64,000 nucleotides of DNA, taken from Cladophialophora immunda. Its lineage: Eukaryota; Ascomycota; Eurotiomycetes; Chaetothyriales; Herpotrichiellaceae. The stretch's first letter is position 1. The number at the start of each line of letters is the position of its first letter. Position numbers and translations under genes: made by a program. Positions 11,748 to 23,472 of the stretch are shown here, piece after piece. The stretch lies in contig NW_015622542.1 in assembly GCF_000835495.1 (NCBI RefSeq), positions 576,444 to 640,443 on the forward strand. The letters are read 5' to 3'. The notes under the pieces were generated by a model, which saw nothing but the letters and a program-made list of their open reading frames with translations, was not told where the DNA came from and ran no database searches.

Positions 11748-12436
11748 ATGGCAAACTACCTCGCCTCCATCTTTGGCACAGAACAAGACAAAGTACGTAT
11801 TCCCCCAAGTCTCCCCAGTTGCGAGAAACAAGCACTAACAATGTTTTGCAGGTCAACTGTTCATTCTACTACAAGATCGGCGCTTGCAGACACGGCGATC
11901 GCTGCTCGCGCAAGCATGTCAAGCCATCATACTCACAGACCATCCTGCTCCCCAACCTGTACCAGAATCCTGCCTATGACCCCAAAAATAAGATGAACGC
12001 CTCCCAACTGCAAAACCACTTTGACGCCTTCTACGAAGACTTCTGGTGCGAGATGTGCAAGTACGGCGAGGTCGAGGAGGTCGTGGTGTGCGACAACAAC
12101 AATGACCACCTGATCGGCAATGTGTACGCGCGATTCAAATATGAAGACTCGGCGCAGGCGGCCTGCGACGCACTCAACAGCAGATGGTACGCCGCGCGGC
12201 CGATCTACTGCGAGCTCTCGCCCGTCACGGACTTCCGGGAGGCCTGCTGCCGGTTGAATTCGGGCGAGGGATGCGTCAGGGGCGGGTTTTGCAACTTCAT
12301 CCACAGAAAAGAACCGAGCCCCGAGCTGGAGCGGGAATTGGAGCTGAGCACGAAGAAGTGGTTGAAGATGAGGGGCCGGGATGAAAGGAGCGTGACGAGA
12401 AGTCCCAGTCCAGAGCCAACGAGGAAGAGATATTGA
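11748..12436 (+). CDS. U2 snRNP auxiliary factor small subunit
   Basis: Two exons (11748-11792 and 11852-12436) encode a 209-residue homologue of human U2AF1 and S. pombe U2AF23, the protein that recognises the AG at the 3' splice site. The order is standard: MANYLASIFGTEQDK, a first CCCH zinc finger (CSFYYKIGACRHGDRCSRKH), a U2AF-homology RRM with FWCEMCKYGEVEEVVVC and HLIGNVYARFKYE, then a second zinc finger (CCRLNSGEGCVRGGFCNFIH). The tail after the second finger is short and carries only a few Arg/Ser residues (SVTRSPSPEPTRKRY), unlike the long RS tail of metazoans. The 59-bp intron falls right after the conserved N-terminal EQDK, with a CACTAAC branch site. Assignment is certain. Confidence 0.96.
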
Positions 12437-13955
12437 GAAGCTCGAAACGCGAGGACTTCCAAAAGACGACCGAGTTTTCCAGCTGTACTTCTTGATCGGC
12501 GCATGTTGCACCTCCAATAAAGCTTGTGGAGATACCAAGCCGTGGAGAAGGAAAGGATCATTTCTAAGCCCGCCGCTTCAGCAGGGCTACGCCTGCGCTT
12601 GCTTCTGCCCTTCAAAAGAGACCTCCGGCCGGCGACACTTGGACCAGGGACATAGTGCGCCACACCCTTCCCGAACATGAGGGAGGGGCTTGGAACGACC
12701 ACCCCGACCAACACCAGAGCGCGGTCCAAACACGTTTGTTTCCGGCGCGCCTCTGCAGGGACGAATCAATTGCTGTCTCAGTGCTATCCGCAGGCATGAC
12801 TGAACCTCTTGTGGTTGCAACAAACTCAGCTAGACGTGTCGGCCATCCTGAGCATATCAGACAATTATGCCAGAACCCAGACTTTCGCACCTGGGCACTC
12901 TGGAAGGGCATCATAAGTCCCGTTCGTTCTCTTTTCGCGATCCGATGCAGCAAATCAAGACATGTGGGCGATGACCGTCGACACTGTGTGCCCCCTTGCC
13001 GACACGGAGCCAGGCGCTGATCACACCGACGGATTCACACGACCACGATCAACTTTGTCCACAAGCCGAAAAGGCCATGCTCCCATCTGTTTTGAGAAGC
13101 TTCGACCCAAATGAATATCGTGATCGTGCATTTGACCCATCTTTTGCAGGACGCGCGCGGGGATCAGTTGACGGGAAGAGAACAAGGGAAGACCGTCGCA
13201 TTGGCGAGGCGTTTAATTGTGTCGGTTACATAGGACCACACATCCATACCATACCTATCTAGTTCAGGGCATGGATCACAGCAATCCTGCACCGCACTGC
13301 ACAATGCAACAACCATAGATCGTCTCTCTCCGTCTTTTCCTAGCATTCTTCCGCTGTTCTTAAGTCGCTGTATCCACTTCTTCTGACTGGCAATCTCGAC
13401 AGGGGCAGGTCGACTTGCAGAGATTCTGTTGGAGTTAGTCAACTAGTTGTGCGGCTGATGGATGCGCAGACTGGGTTAATAGTTCTTATAGCAATTGGTC
13501 TATGGTGTAGCTTACAACGGCGAGCGCAAATCTGCGACTCGCCGGTAACGGGATATCCATATTCTTCGTTAAGTCGTGATGTTCCGTGTCGCTCTCTCTG
13601 CCAGCTCCTACTGTGCTGTGCCTGAACGCCTTCTATCCGGATGTAACGCCTTTCCTCTCAAGTATCCAGCGTTGGTCCTCCCAATCCCTCTTCCACGTGG
13701 TGAATACAACCGTAGTGAACATCTAACCTTCTCCATAAGCCCAGAAGGCCAACGAAAGTATCTGCCGTTGTTCATACGTTCGGCCTCGGTTCGAAGAAGA
13801 TCTGATACAGATAATGGCTGGCAAAGTTATTCGAGCTCAAAGGCGGCGGTGGCAAGCTGAATCGCTCCAAGCCTTGATGGCTTTGCGGCTCTCGCAAGTG
13901 TTGTTCCTTTGTTGGCGTTATCCCGAGTCAATTGAACGAAGGTTCGATGTCGATT
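12437..13955. other. 1.5 kb without a supported gene
   Basis: Lies between the 3' ends of U2AF (+) and the small membrane protein (-). Frames here are short, overlap on both strands and show no domain. I see nothing else. Confidence 0.55.
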
Positions 13956-14304
13956 TCACGACGATTTGTCCTTGAACGGCCCTACTTTCGCAAACCACAG
14001 CAACACAAGAACGACTGCCACAATGACAGCGATAAAGGCGAGGGCGATGAGGCAGCCTATGATTCGGGTCCGACGTTGTTTCCTCCGGTTTCGCTCAAGC
14101 CATGTCTCACTATTGAAGACTGTTAGTCCGTCCACCTTCCACGACTCTCTGTGGTCCACCGTCAACGTACGTATGTCTCAAAGGTGCTGTTGACGAGGCA
14201 GTTGAAGTTGACCTGGTCTCCGAAATGTTTGCTTTCTCTTCATCCAAATGTACCGCCATTGAAAACCGCTTCCAGAATGCTGGATCTCGAACACCTGCTG
14301 CCAT
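13956..14304 (-). CDS. small single-span membrane protein
   Basis: Two exons (14304-14171 and 14109-13956) around a 61-bp intron with a GACTAAC branch site encode 95 residues. The N-terminal half (DPAFWKRFSMAVHLDEEKA) is acidic and Ser/Thr-rich. The C-terminal half has a basic stretch, ETWLERNRRKQRRTR, directly before one hydrophobic span (IIGCLIALAFIAVIVAVVLV) ending in a short KDKSS tail. The positive-inside rule predicts a cytosolic N-terminus and a tail-anchored-like topology. The layout (AFWKRFSMAVHLDE plus TWLERxRRKxRRTR plus one span) resembles small proteins of unknown function I associate with many Pezizomycotina. No function can be given. A much longer frame on the same strand (14841-14110) is not the gene, because it reads through the intron and the 5' region. 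Confidence 0.72.
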
Positions 14305-15326
14305 GATTGACGATTGACGCTCTGGTGAGAGACTTGGTGTGTTTGTAACGGGCGAGCGGGGTGTTTGGTTTGAAGTTGCGCCCGTGCAAGGGTCGAAAGG
14401 ACTCGGATGTCGGAGAGCTGGCGTGCAGAGATTGAAGGATAGCTGCAGAAGGTTTCGAGATAGAGCGACACAACCAAAAAGGCACAAAAGGTGGTACAAA
14501 TGAGTGGACGATACTGAGGCACGAAGGAGTGAAGTGCCACCAGATCTGAAAGACAACGCAACTGTGACGGGAACGAAGACCAGGGGAAACAGGCGGATGG
14601 TGCAGGAGCAGCCTTGATCACATCCTGAGGAAGCAAGAAGGATCCAACAACAAATGCTAGGAAGGAACAGGCTTGCACGGAGTATAGCAGATGGCGCTGA
14701 CGATAGTAGCAACAGGAAATGCCTCCGCACACCCAGGTCAATGCATTTCCCCGTTCCAGGAGCATGAGGTTCCACAAACGAATTTGCCTTTAATAAAGCA
14801 TCGCTGTTTGTTTTTTGCCCACCTTGGGTTTTTTCTCCCAACAGCCTCGCACCATTTGTTCAACCAAGACCCCCGTCGTGTCGCGTGGCCATGTGGCGAT
14901 CGCCTGTGGACAGGCCTTCCCTGGACAGAAAACGGCTGGCGTCGCGATAAAGGGCCCGGGTGCGCCAATCACGGTAATCGAGCGCCAGAAGATGGTCAGA
15001 AGCACCAATTTCGAGCCGGATCGAGAAAGCCACTGTTCAAGGAAGGTGATCACAGGGAGGGGCCCAAGGCGGCACTATCGATTGGGCTGACGGGGGTGGT
15101 AGCTGAGGGAGGAGAAACGGCAATGGTTTGGGAGACGCAGGAAGGGCGATGGATGGTGGTTGATGGGTGGCGGATGGTGGAGATGCTGGGAGATTAAACG
15201 GAAGTTGAGTGTCGGTCCTTGCAACCGCCGACGCCTCAATTCTGCCTGTGAAACGCGCACGCCCGACGCGCCAACGTCGTCATCGCCGTCGCTGCCATCA
15301 ACCCCAAGACAGGGCGTTATCTTGCT
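14305..15326. other. intergenic, promoter side of the small membrane protein gene
   Basis: About 1 kb with no supported gene. It contains the upstream region of the small membrane protein gene and the 3' side of the transcription factor gene. The GGTGG-rich tract at 15140-15190 is simple sequence. Confidence 0.5.
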
Positions 15327-16976
15327 TCAGAGTCTTATCCTGTCTTCTAACGAACTCAATGCCTCTCCCAAGGCACTGCGGCTCCACATGAAATCATAGA
15401 TCAGGCTCGAGTACTCGTCAAAGGTGGCAATCCCCGCCGCGTGAATGCACTCCGCAAGCAGTGAAACGAACTGACTGCGCAGATCATCAAACAGAGTCGC
15501 CGAGCAGGCCGCCACGGTCAGGATCCAAACAAGAAACACATTGTTCGACCTCTCCCATCGGGCTAGCAGGCCTTCGGATCCCACCATCAACCGCAACTTG
15601 GTCCCATAAAGCATCCCGGCGCCCGGTTCAAAGTCAAACTTGGCTCGAATCTCACACAGGTACAAAATGCTGGCGAGCCGAAAGCACTCCCGTTGACGTA
15701 GCTGCATCTCATCACGCAACGTCCCGTGAGCGATGGAGAGGCAGTCGTGCAAAAGTGGGGAGACGTGGAAGACTGCAAATGGACTATCCTGCCACAGATC
15801 TCGCCTCGTGCACTCGTCGTCCATGATCTGGTTCAGTTGCCTCAACTGTTGACAGATGTGTCGGACTGCTGTGCTCTGGTCGATGGTGTTAAAATTGTCT
15901 TGGTGTGAGAGTTGGCTGACATCGGACAGATCAAAGTCGAGTCGACTTCTGGTAGCCAGGATATGATATGGCGGGCGGTATTGTGGAGCGGCATCCTGGC
16001 GAAGGCGCCCATTGAGCTCGATCCTAAACGACGTCGGCCCAGGCACAAGGAATGGTCTTGGGGGAAGCATACCAGAACATCGCCAGTCTGAGGGCGGCGG
16101 TAGGATCCAAGGTTTGTTCGCCGCCTCGGTGGTGGAGGATCCTTGCAAGACCATCCATGTGCACCTGAAACATCTCGGTCTCCTTGATCAAGTTCTGCAG
16201 GTCAACAGGTCAACCGGGAGAGATCCTGACGGAGTGGATATTGGGGGCGTACCGCATAGGCCGCCGCGGCCAAAACGGTGGTTATCACTTCATTACTGGT
16301 GCCCGTGGCCAGATTGTTCAGCCTCTGCTGTAACGACCGCGTGGTGATTAGTGCGTATCTTGCATCCTCCCCAGAGTCATGCTCAGATCGGCACCAGTGG
16401 ACCAGATGCCACGCAGAGGCGGACAACATCTGTGAGACGGCGATGGTTTCTCGCACCAGATCGATGAATCCAATGTCGATCAGGGTGCGGAATTTGGGAC
16501 ATGTCCCGTCGTACACTAGCATTGGCTTTTTCTCAGACACAGGCCAGACCGGGCGCATTTGTGGAACAGGGGATGATGATGATGCTCAACTTACCATGGT
16601 CCCAGAGGCGATGTGCCCGCGACCCAGCCTCGATGCCGAAGGACTGGAAGGGATCCGAACGGTTCGCGGGCAGCAGAGTGACAGGGCCGATGGCGGTCTG
16701 ATTGGCCGGCCCCGATGGATTACTTTGCGCCGGGTCGTCGAGCAGCGGACTCACATCGAGCTCCCAGGTCGTCTGGCGCGGCCGATGAGGATGGCGGCGC
16801 CGATAGTTGGCCTGCGCATGGCTGTGGACCAGCCTCCGCGTCTCGGCGCTCGGGCGTGTCTCTCCTCCACTCACCGCGATAAATTGATACTGTTGCCCTT
16901 GTTGTTGGTCCTCGGCCTCAGCGTCAGGGGCCGGGTGTCTTCCTTGCCGGCTGCGTGACGGCCCTTGTGATCCCAT
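15327..16976 (-). CDS. fungal-specific transcription-factor-domain protein without zinc cluster
   Basis: Four exons (16976-16595, 16515-16253, 16194-16073, 16023-15327) join in phase to 487 residues. The family pattern is clear: an N-terminal FIAVSGGETRPSAETRRLV, then LLPANRSDPFQSFGI, RAHRLWDHVYDGTCPKFRTL, LARILHHRGGEQTL, and MFWIELNGRLRQD. These mark the large fungal group that keeps the regulatory middle domain of Zn2Cys6 factors (often annotated DUF3468 or fungal_trans_2) while lacking the CX2CX6C cluster itself; I find no such cysteine array here. DNA binding is therefore unproven; members may act as co-regulators. It sits at one end of the alpha-dioxygenase neighbourhood and is the only candidate regulator there, so local control is possible. 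Confidence 0.8.
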
Positions 16977-17758
16977 GTCGGCGCGAGATTGGGGCGTTAG
17001 GACGAGATGGTTAGATCATCTGCATGCGCCGGCCCCCTTGCATGTCGCATGCCGGGGGATGTGAGTAACCAGTGCTGAATGGGGGGGATGTTCACAGATC
17101 GAAGAAGCATCCTCTGGTTCGGCGGATGATGGGACATGGGCTAGTAGCAGGTGTGTGTACGAAGTATGTTGGTACGGAGGACTCCTCTACTACTGCTGCT
17201 AGGTAATAATAGTGGCTCCGAGGAATTACCCAACTTGCTATCCACTTCAACAACCAATGCGTGAGAATCTCCCAAGTACTGACAGTACGGACTAGATGGA
17301 GGCGGGTGGGTGGCATGTACGAGTCAGCGACCACCACCACCTCCACCACACAAGCCAATTGTTCTGCTCGGGCAATAGATGCATGTGCAGGGATCAGATT
17401 GCTCTGTTTCGAGTCTAGTCCACGATGTTCCCCCCTCTGCTATTATCTGCTTCTTTACCCTCCTGGCGTCTATTCCGCCACCCTCCACGAACGACGAAGC
17501 CCAATTCTCGGATACGATCAAGAGCCAAAAAACAAAAGCCTAGTTACAATAAAAGACTTGGGGTAGAATACTGCTTGCAATTGCTATGGATTCAGGGACA
17601 ACCAGACCTAATCTTGAAAAGCTAACCTGCGCATTAACCATGAATCCTCTAACATAGCAAAAACCCAGCAGCAAAAGTCCTCCCTCGGATTGCCACCTCT
17701 CACGTACGACTCTGCTCCAAGAGCAGCCACTTCGTTGCAACGGCGGCAATGTGCCTCC
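16977..17758. other. intergenic between regulator and alpha-dioxygenase
   Basis: About 780 bp between the transcription-factor start and the alpha-dioxygenase stop. It includes TACGGA-type motifs near 17187 and 17286. No gene or RNA is recognised. Confidence 0.5.
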
Positions 17759-19835
17759 TTACTTTTTCTTCTTGGGCGGCGCGTTCGTCTCAATCCCCTG
17801 ATACGACACCGACCCAGGCAACTTCTCCCAGGGCGCAAACACATTCTTGACGCTCTTCTTGTCCAACACCTGTTTGAGCTCGGGGAAATGTCTGACCAGG
17901 ACGTCTTTCATGCCCGTGTTCTGCACCCACTGGAGGCCTTCCTTCGTATACGTCGCCGCATTCCACTGGCCCGCAATGAAGCGGTCGCTCTTCAGCCGGC
18001 GTGACGCCATGAGGATGAAGATACGGAACGCCGTGTCGCTGAACCCGAACCCGGCTGGTACAGGCTCGCTGTGCGACCCGACCAGCGTGTCCACCAGCTC
18101 GATGTCACCACCGTACGCGTCCGAGAGGGCCGCAGCCAGTTCCTTGTTGCCGCCGGTCAACTGCTCAAAGGTCTTGGCCGGCGGCATGCGCAGCAACCGT
18201 CGGAATTGGTTGTATCGTGGCACCCCACGCTCGCGGTCTCGAAGAATGTCCACGGTACCCATATCCCGATGCAGCCCGTCAGGGGTGGTCAGATTGCGGA
18301 GAAAGTCCGGGTAGTTCGAGTTGGTGATTGCGCCGGGATAGTTGATGCCGAAAGAGTAGAAAGCGTCAGCGAAGGTAAGGGGTCCATCCAGTGGTTTCTG
18401 CGCGTCCTTGAAGAGCATCTCGTCGACTCGCTGGCGGAGTTTGAGTTCGCCATCGCGCGCGCCGAAGAAGGCAATTGTATCCGGGATCAGAGAGTGCATA
18501 CGGTAAACTGAGACGAACTCCTCGGTGAGGGAATACGGCACGCCGAAGTGGTCGACCCCTGACCCCGGAATGCCGCTGATGACCTCACTTGTCTTGGAGA
18601 TACGACCCAGCATCTTTGTCAAGGACTCGCCGACGAGCCCCCACCAGTTTGCATTCATGCCAATCTTGAGTGTCGGGTGTGCGAGAATAGCTGGAGTCCA
18701 TTCCACGGTGTGGATCTTGGCCATGAGCGCACAGTTGACGAGCCGAGCCTTGTCGAAGATCTGGTTACCGGTCCAGTCCGGGTAATTCCGCCGCAGCATG
18801 TCGCAGATCGAATTGTGTTCCAACGCAAAAAGAGTGTGCAACATTTCCATCCCTATCCACCAGTTGTTGTTGAACCCCGTCAGCGGGTTGCCCTGGTCGT
18901 CACGCGGCAGGAACTGTGCGCGGCCATCCTTGGTGAGCAACAGCTTGCCGTCGCTGTGTTGATTCCTGAGTTTCTCTGTTACGCTCTCACACGAGCCGTA
19001 GATCTGAGAACTGTCCCACCACGCCGTGTTGACGTTCTTGTAGCCGGGACACTTGCGGTCGGTCTCGCTGAGAATCTCATCCGGTTCTGTCTGTGGCAGT
19101 TCCATTTTGCCATGGGGCCACTTGTCTCCAGGAGGCAGGGGGATGTCGTAGTTCTGCTTGCTCTGTGTGGCAGTTTGTTAGCATTGCTTTCTTCTTCGAG
19201 GGGCTATTGATGTCCATATCAGTGGGGCCTTTTGTCACCTACATTCTGATGGAAGAACCAGTCATGGGTTTGAAATTGGATCCAGGCCGCGGCAAGTAGG
19301 TTCAAGGTCGTAGCTGGAATAAACGATTTTCGTGCCATGAACTGCTCGCTCAACTAGGAACACGCAGAGAGAGCCTTGATGTTAGCAGGGATTCCTTGAT
19401 CAAGATGGTAGGCACAGACGCAGGAAATGCCAGTCTGGACATGTAGTAACTCACCATTCTCGGATTCGGGTTCCACAGATCGTCGTCGTAAGGCTTGGGG
19501 CAAAAGGCTCTGGGGAAATTGCGCCCCAAACGCATCCCAGTACACCCCATGAGTGGCATTTCGGTTGAGTTGAACTTGCCATCCGAGTTGCGGGCAGTTT
19601 CAAATCGCTTGTCGGTCATGGGCACGGTGGACTGGGTGCCTTGGGCAGCTCCAGAAGGATAGACATCGTGTAAGTTGTACTGGCGAAGTTCGACGCGCAG
19701 GGCCTCCAAGTTGAGTGCACCGACCAAGCTGGGGAGCTTGTGCCATGGGACGAACTTGTTGACGAGATGGAAGAAGCCCACGAGCAAGCGATCAGTGAAA
19801 TTGGGGTTGTAGCTGGGCCTCACGGCTTCGTCCAT
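17759..19835 (-). CDS. fatty acid alpha-dioxygenase (heme peroxidase superfamily)
   Basis: Three exons (19835-19455, 19353-19243, 19162-17759) give 631 residues, close to the plant alpha-DOX length of about 640. Plant alpha-dioxygenases insert O2 at the alpha carbon of fatty acids, giving 2-hydroperoxides that decay to aldehydes one carbon shorter. The hallmark residues are present: distal heme His at H157 in IQFQTHDWF, and the catalytic Tyr Y384 and proximal His H387 in SVYRMHSLIPD. Further signature stretches are AKIHTVEWTPAIL, ANWWGL, GVPYSLTEEF, DRERGVPRYNQFRR and AFRIFILMASRRL. The P450 domain of fungal Ppo oxygenases is absent. The longer frame opens at a TTG; the first true ATG is 19835. 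It is transcribed divergently from a heme-thiolate peroxidase. Activity is inferred from homology. Confidence 0.9.
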
Positions 19836-20508
19836 ATTGGCGGTCGCGGCTGAGGGCAGGCGAAGTAGAGGGACAAACAAAGAGACTGCGCCAGAAGGGA
19901 GATGGTCGGAGGATGTAAGAAGGTATTAAGACGCTGTGGTCGAAGATGGAAGTGACGCTGCGCAAGCCAGGAGCCTCAGCTACTCCATCCTGCATGCGCC
20001 CATCAACCCGGTCACACAAGCTGCCAGAGGCCAGAAGCCAGCCACGCTCCTTCCACCACCATCCTGGACGCCTTGCTGGGAAAGACTGGCTGCCCGAAGC
20101 TGCGACTGGCCTCGCACCCTGTTCCCATTGCTGAGGTGGACGTGCCAGCGTCCGTTGTAACGAGGTTTCGCCAAGCCACGAACACCAAGTCACAAGGCTG
20201 ACTGGTTCGGTTGCGCAGTCAGGTCTTCAGCTCGCATGCAAACTGCCCTCAGCTTACCCAGCTAAAACACGAGGTTGGGCCAGGCCTCACGTCCTCCTGG
20301 TTCTCGTGACCCCGATCCTCAGCTCGTGTAACGGACGCGTCAAGTCGCACCGCAGGCCGGCCCTGGACGTTTGACATGTGCGTTGAAGAGCAATATTCAA
20401 TCTCTCTGATCCTCCTTGGGTGATAGCCCTTCCATCATTCTCGAGTTGACCGTGATCAAAGATACAAGAAGCCTCAGATTAATCTGCAATCCTATCCCAA
20501 CCGCCAGC
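19836..20508. promoter_or_regulatory. divergent promoter of alpha-dioxygenase and heme-thiolate peroxidase
   Basis: This 673-bp stretch separates the start codons of two oppositely oriented oxidative genes and must hold both promoters. No strong known motif stands out by eye. Short minus frames here lack domains. Confidence 0.55.
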
Positions 20509-21294
20509 ATGCACTTGACCCTTACCAATATCGCGAAGACCGCCTTCACCGGAGGTTACCGTGACAAGAATGCAGCAACCCACCATGATGAAGATGATCA
20601 CAGATACATTCGAGGCGACATCGAGACTCGCGGCCCATGTCCCGGATTGAATGCATTGGCGAACCAGGGCTACCTGTACTTAGCATTCTCCTGCCCCCTA
20701 CTCACCGAAAGTGACTTGTGCTGACTCCGAAGCAGACCACGAGACGGGAAGAACCTGACCATTCCTCAAGTCCAACACGCCCTCGAGACCGCCTTGCACA
20801 TGTCCCCACTCGCCGCCGCTTCGCTGTGCAGCAGTCTTCCACCGTTGGTGCGCAAGGACGGCACGTTCGACCTCGTGGACACTCGCCGGCACAACGTCAT
20901 CGAGCACGACTCCTCCTTCACCCGACTTGACTTCCATCAGGGCGACAACTACACCTTCCAGCCAGATATGCTGCAGGCCATGATCGATGATGCGAATGGA
21001 GGACCAGTGACCCTGCGATCCTTGGCCAAAACATTCATCCGCCGGGACAAGGAGAGTCGTGCTGCGGGAGCTCCAAGATTGCCCTTGAATCTCTGGTTTG
21101 TGCGGGTGTTGCAAGCAGTTGGGGTGATGAACACGGCTCAGACTGGTGGAATCTTGACCAAGGAAGTGTTGCATGCCGTGTTCGCCGAGGAGAGATTTCC
21201 GGAGATCATTCTCGAGAACCCAACACCGAGGACTGTCTTGACTTTGCTTGGGAATGCGTTGGGGATGATGCGATATGTCATCTTTGGGCCTTAA
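20509..21294 (+). CDS. heme-thiolate peroxidase (chloroperoxidase / unspecific peroxygenase family)
   Basis: Two exons (20509-20675 and 20736-21294) around a 60-bp intron encode 241 residues, the size of the short peroxygenase group. The heme-thiolate motif PCP is at 43-45 in TRGPCPGLNALANQGYLPRD, with C44 as the axial ligand. The second motif is EHD at 112-114 in NVIEHDSSFTRLD, typical of short forms. Enzymes of this family use H2O2 to oxygenate or halogenate organic substrates. No signal peptide is visible in the N-terminus (MHLTLTNIAKTAFTGG), so it may be intracellular, unlike many characterised secreted members. The shared promoter with the alpha-dioxygenase suggests both act on the same lipid or peroxide pool, which is inference. 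Confidence 0.9.
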
Positions 21295-21599
21295 GGACGA
21301 ATAGACACAGCCGAACAGACAAAGCCGAACTCCCTCCTAGATATTATTATTGCCGTATCAAGGTTGCGAAGCTCGTTTATAGTTTTTTCGAATTCTGCAA
21401 GACTCTAATGTGTCCGAATGCTCCCCTGTACAATTCCCGATATAATGCCGACAGTTGCTTCGTTCAGTCTTCATTTGGCTCGATATGACGAGATTTTTGT
21501 CCTGCCCAACGCTGCCTCCTTGGCTCCTTACCCTCGCTTGATGTCCAGGACTGTTTCTGCAGGCTACTACTCCGGGGTCTGACCCTTTGTCCCCGTTTC
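21295..21599. other. intergenic, convergent 3' ends
   Basis: About 300 bp between two convergent genes, AT-richer than its flanks. Nothing is recognised. Confidence 0.5.
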
Positions 21600-22904
21600 C
21601 TAAGGCTGCTCGCCGGCGGCCACCTCTTCAATCGCCTCGCGGAGAATGCCCAGGCCCTTTGCCATGTCGTCCTTGGAGATGTTGAGCGGCGGGATGAACC
21701 GCAAGGTGTCGTAGATCGAGGTGGTGAGGATCAGCATGCCCTTCTCCATGCACTTGGCCTGGACCTTGGAGGCGATGCCCTTGCCGGACACGAACTCCAT
21801 CGCCTGCATCAAACCAAGGCCTCTCACGTCGTGGACCATGTGGCCAAAGTCGGCCTTGGCCTGGTGCAGCATGTCGGCCATTTCCTTGCCGCGGGCATTG
21901 ACGTTCTCCAAGACCTTCTCCTCCTGGAAGGCCTTGGCCACGGCGACCGCGGCGGCGCAGGAGACGGCGTTGCCGGCGTACGTCCCTCCCATGGACCCGG
22001 GCTTCTGCGTGTCCATCAGCTCTTTCCGCGACACGATCCCGGAGAGCGGGAAGCCGTTCGCAATCCCCTTGGCCATCACCAGGATGTCCGGGCGGACTCC
22101 CCAGTGCTCGATGGCGAACATCTTGCCGGTGCGACCGAATCCGCATTGCACCTCGTCCGTCACCAGCAGGATGTTGTTCTTGTCGCAAATTTCTCGGACA
22201 CGGGCGAGGTAGCCTGGCGGAGGGGGCACATATCCGCCTTCTCCGAGAACGGGCTCGATGAATATAGCCGCGGTGTCTGACGGCGCCGACTCCCTCTTCA
22301 GAAGAAGCTCCAGTTGAGTCACGGGATCCATGCAGCAGTTGTCAAAGCCGTGTTTGCCGGTATGTGAGGCGATCGAACACTGCGCACAGTAAGGGAATGG
22401 CACAGAAAACACGCCCGGCATCAACGGCGCATAGTTCTCGGCATAGATGGTCTTGGAGCGCGTCATCGCCATGGTCCCGAAGGTCCGTCCGTGGTAAGAA
22501 CCCTGCATGACGATAATGTTCTGCTTCTTGGTGGCGTGGCGGGCCAACTTGACCGCGGCCTCGACCGCTTCTGAGCCAGAGTTCCAGAAAAAGAACGTGT
22601 CGAGGGATTTGTGCGGCATCAGGGGCAACAGCGACTCGATGAGCTCGAGATAGGGCTTTTGAAAGGCGATGTTGACCTGCGCATGGACGATTTTGGCAAC
22701 TTGCGCTTGAGCGGCCTTGGTGACTGCTGGATGGCAATGGCCTAGATTGGCCACCCCAATGCCGCATGTGAAGTCGAGCATCTTCCGCCCTGAAACCATG
22801 GTCACATAGCTCCCCGAACCACTTTCAATGACTTCCGTAGAAAGACGCCCAATTCCTTTGGCCACATGGCGAATGCCAAACTCGGCGAGCTTAGGGGCGC
22901 TCAT
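21600..22904 (-). CDS. class III PLP aminotransferase (GABA-transaminase type)
   Basis: A single exon encodes 434 residues from the ATG at 22904. It is a class III (omega) aminotransferase: NSGSEAVEAAVKLAR binds the cofactor phosphate, SYHGRTFGTMAM follows, the PLP-pyridine Asp is D250 in LLVTDEVQCGFGRTG, and the Schiff-base Lys is K279 in LVMAKGIANGFP. Family members move amino groups between omega-amino acids, amines or 4-aminobutyrate and a keto acid or aldehyde. The open frame extends 46 codons upstream to an ATG at 23042, but that segment (rich in Trp and Leu, with WFLVYLPF) is not part of the fold; it could be a leader or untranslated, so the shorter start is preferred. Its position between a fatty-aldehyde-forming oxygenase and an efflux-type transporter makes a long-chain aldehyde substrate conceivable but unproven. 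Confidence 0.9.
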   Translation of the reverse strand: MSAPKLAEFGIRHVAKGIGRLSTEVIESGSGSYVTMVSGRKMLDFTCGIGVANLGHCHPAVTKAAQAQVAKIVHAQVNIAFQKPYLELIESLLPLMPHKSLDTFFFWNSGSEAVEAAVKLARHATKKQNIIVMQGSYHGRTFGTMAMTRSKTIYAENYAPLMPGVFSVPFPYCAQCSIASHTGKHGFDNCCMDPVTQLELLLKRESAPSDTAAIFIEPVLGEGGYVPPPPGYLARVREICDKNNILLVTDEVQCGFGRTGKMFAIEHWGVRPDILVMAKGIANGFPLSGIVSRKELMDTQKPGSMGGTYAGNAVSCAAAVAVAKAFQEEKVLENVNARGKEMADMLHQAKADFGHMVHDVRGLGLMQAMEFVSGKGIASKVQAKCMEKGMLILTTSIYDTLRFIPPLNISKDDMAKGLGILREAIEEVAAGEQP

Positions 22905-23472
22905 GGTGATCGACGCTCTCTTGGGGAGGACCTCCGGGTTCAGTATCGGCTCGAATGGTAGGTAGACAAGGAACCAGCGCAACGATCCAAGAAGCCAAGG
23001 ATCGGTTGTGGATGGCACGGCTGCCCAGATTTCAAGGACCACAATGGACCACAGGCTCGAAAAGAAAAGAAAAAACTAGTTAGCTTGACTGTTTGAAGCT
23101 GTGGGATGGGTTCAATGTTTTGGCCGTTGTGGTCTGATTACGTTTAACCCTTACGTCATTGGCCAGTCGCGAGCGAAGAACTCCGCAACCTTTTTTTTTT
23201 CCATTCCGGGAGACGTGAAGATAGTTCGATGAAGATAACAGTGGCAACACCGAGACGATGGAGTCTAGGGGATGGTTGTCAAGATTATTAGATCGTATCG
23301 ACCGCGACTACATACCGCTGCAGGACAGGAATCACTCAGGTAGACAAGATGTCACGTTCTGCTTGAAGCTACAAATCCAGGCGGTAATCCTCGATGGCAT
23401 TTCAGCAGCCAGGAAGTTCAACAGTGCGTCCTTGTCGGGGGAAATGAGCCCGAGAGATCTAGAGACACTCGC
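22905..23472. other. promoter region of the aminotransferase gene
   Basis: Contains the aminotransferase upstream region, including the optional 46-codon in-frame extension up to 23042 and a poly-T tract at about 23190. No other gene is seen. Confidence 0.5.

Noticed and set aside
14110..14841. 243-codon minus frame
   Set aside because: It reads through the intron and promoter of the small membrane protein gene; only its end matches the real first exon.
22905..23042. 46-codon N-terminal extension of the aminotransferase
   Set aside because: Not part of the class III fold and not a clear targeting peptide; the internal ATG at 22904 gives the standard length.
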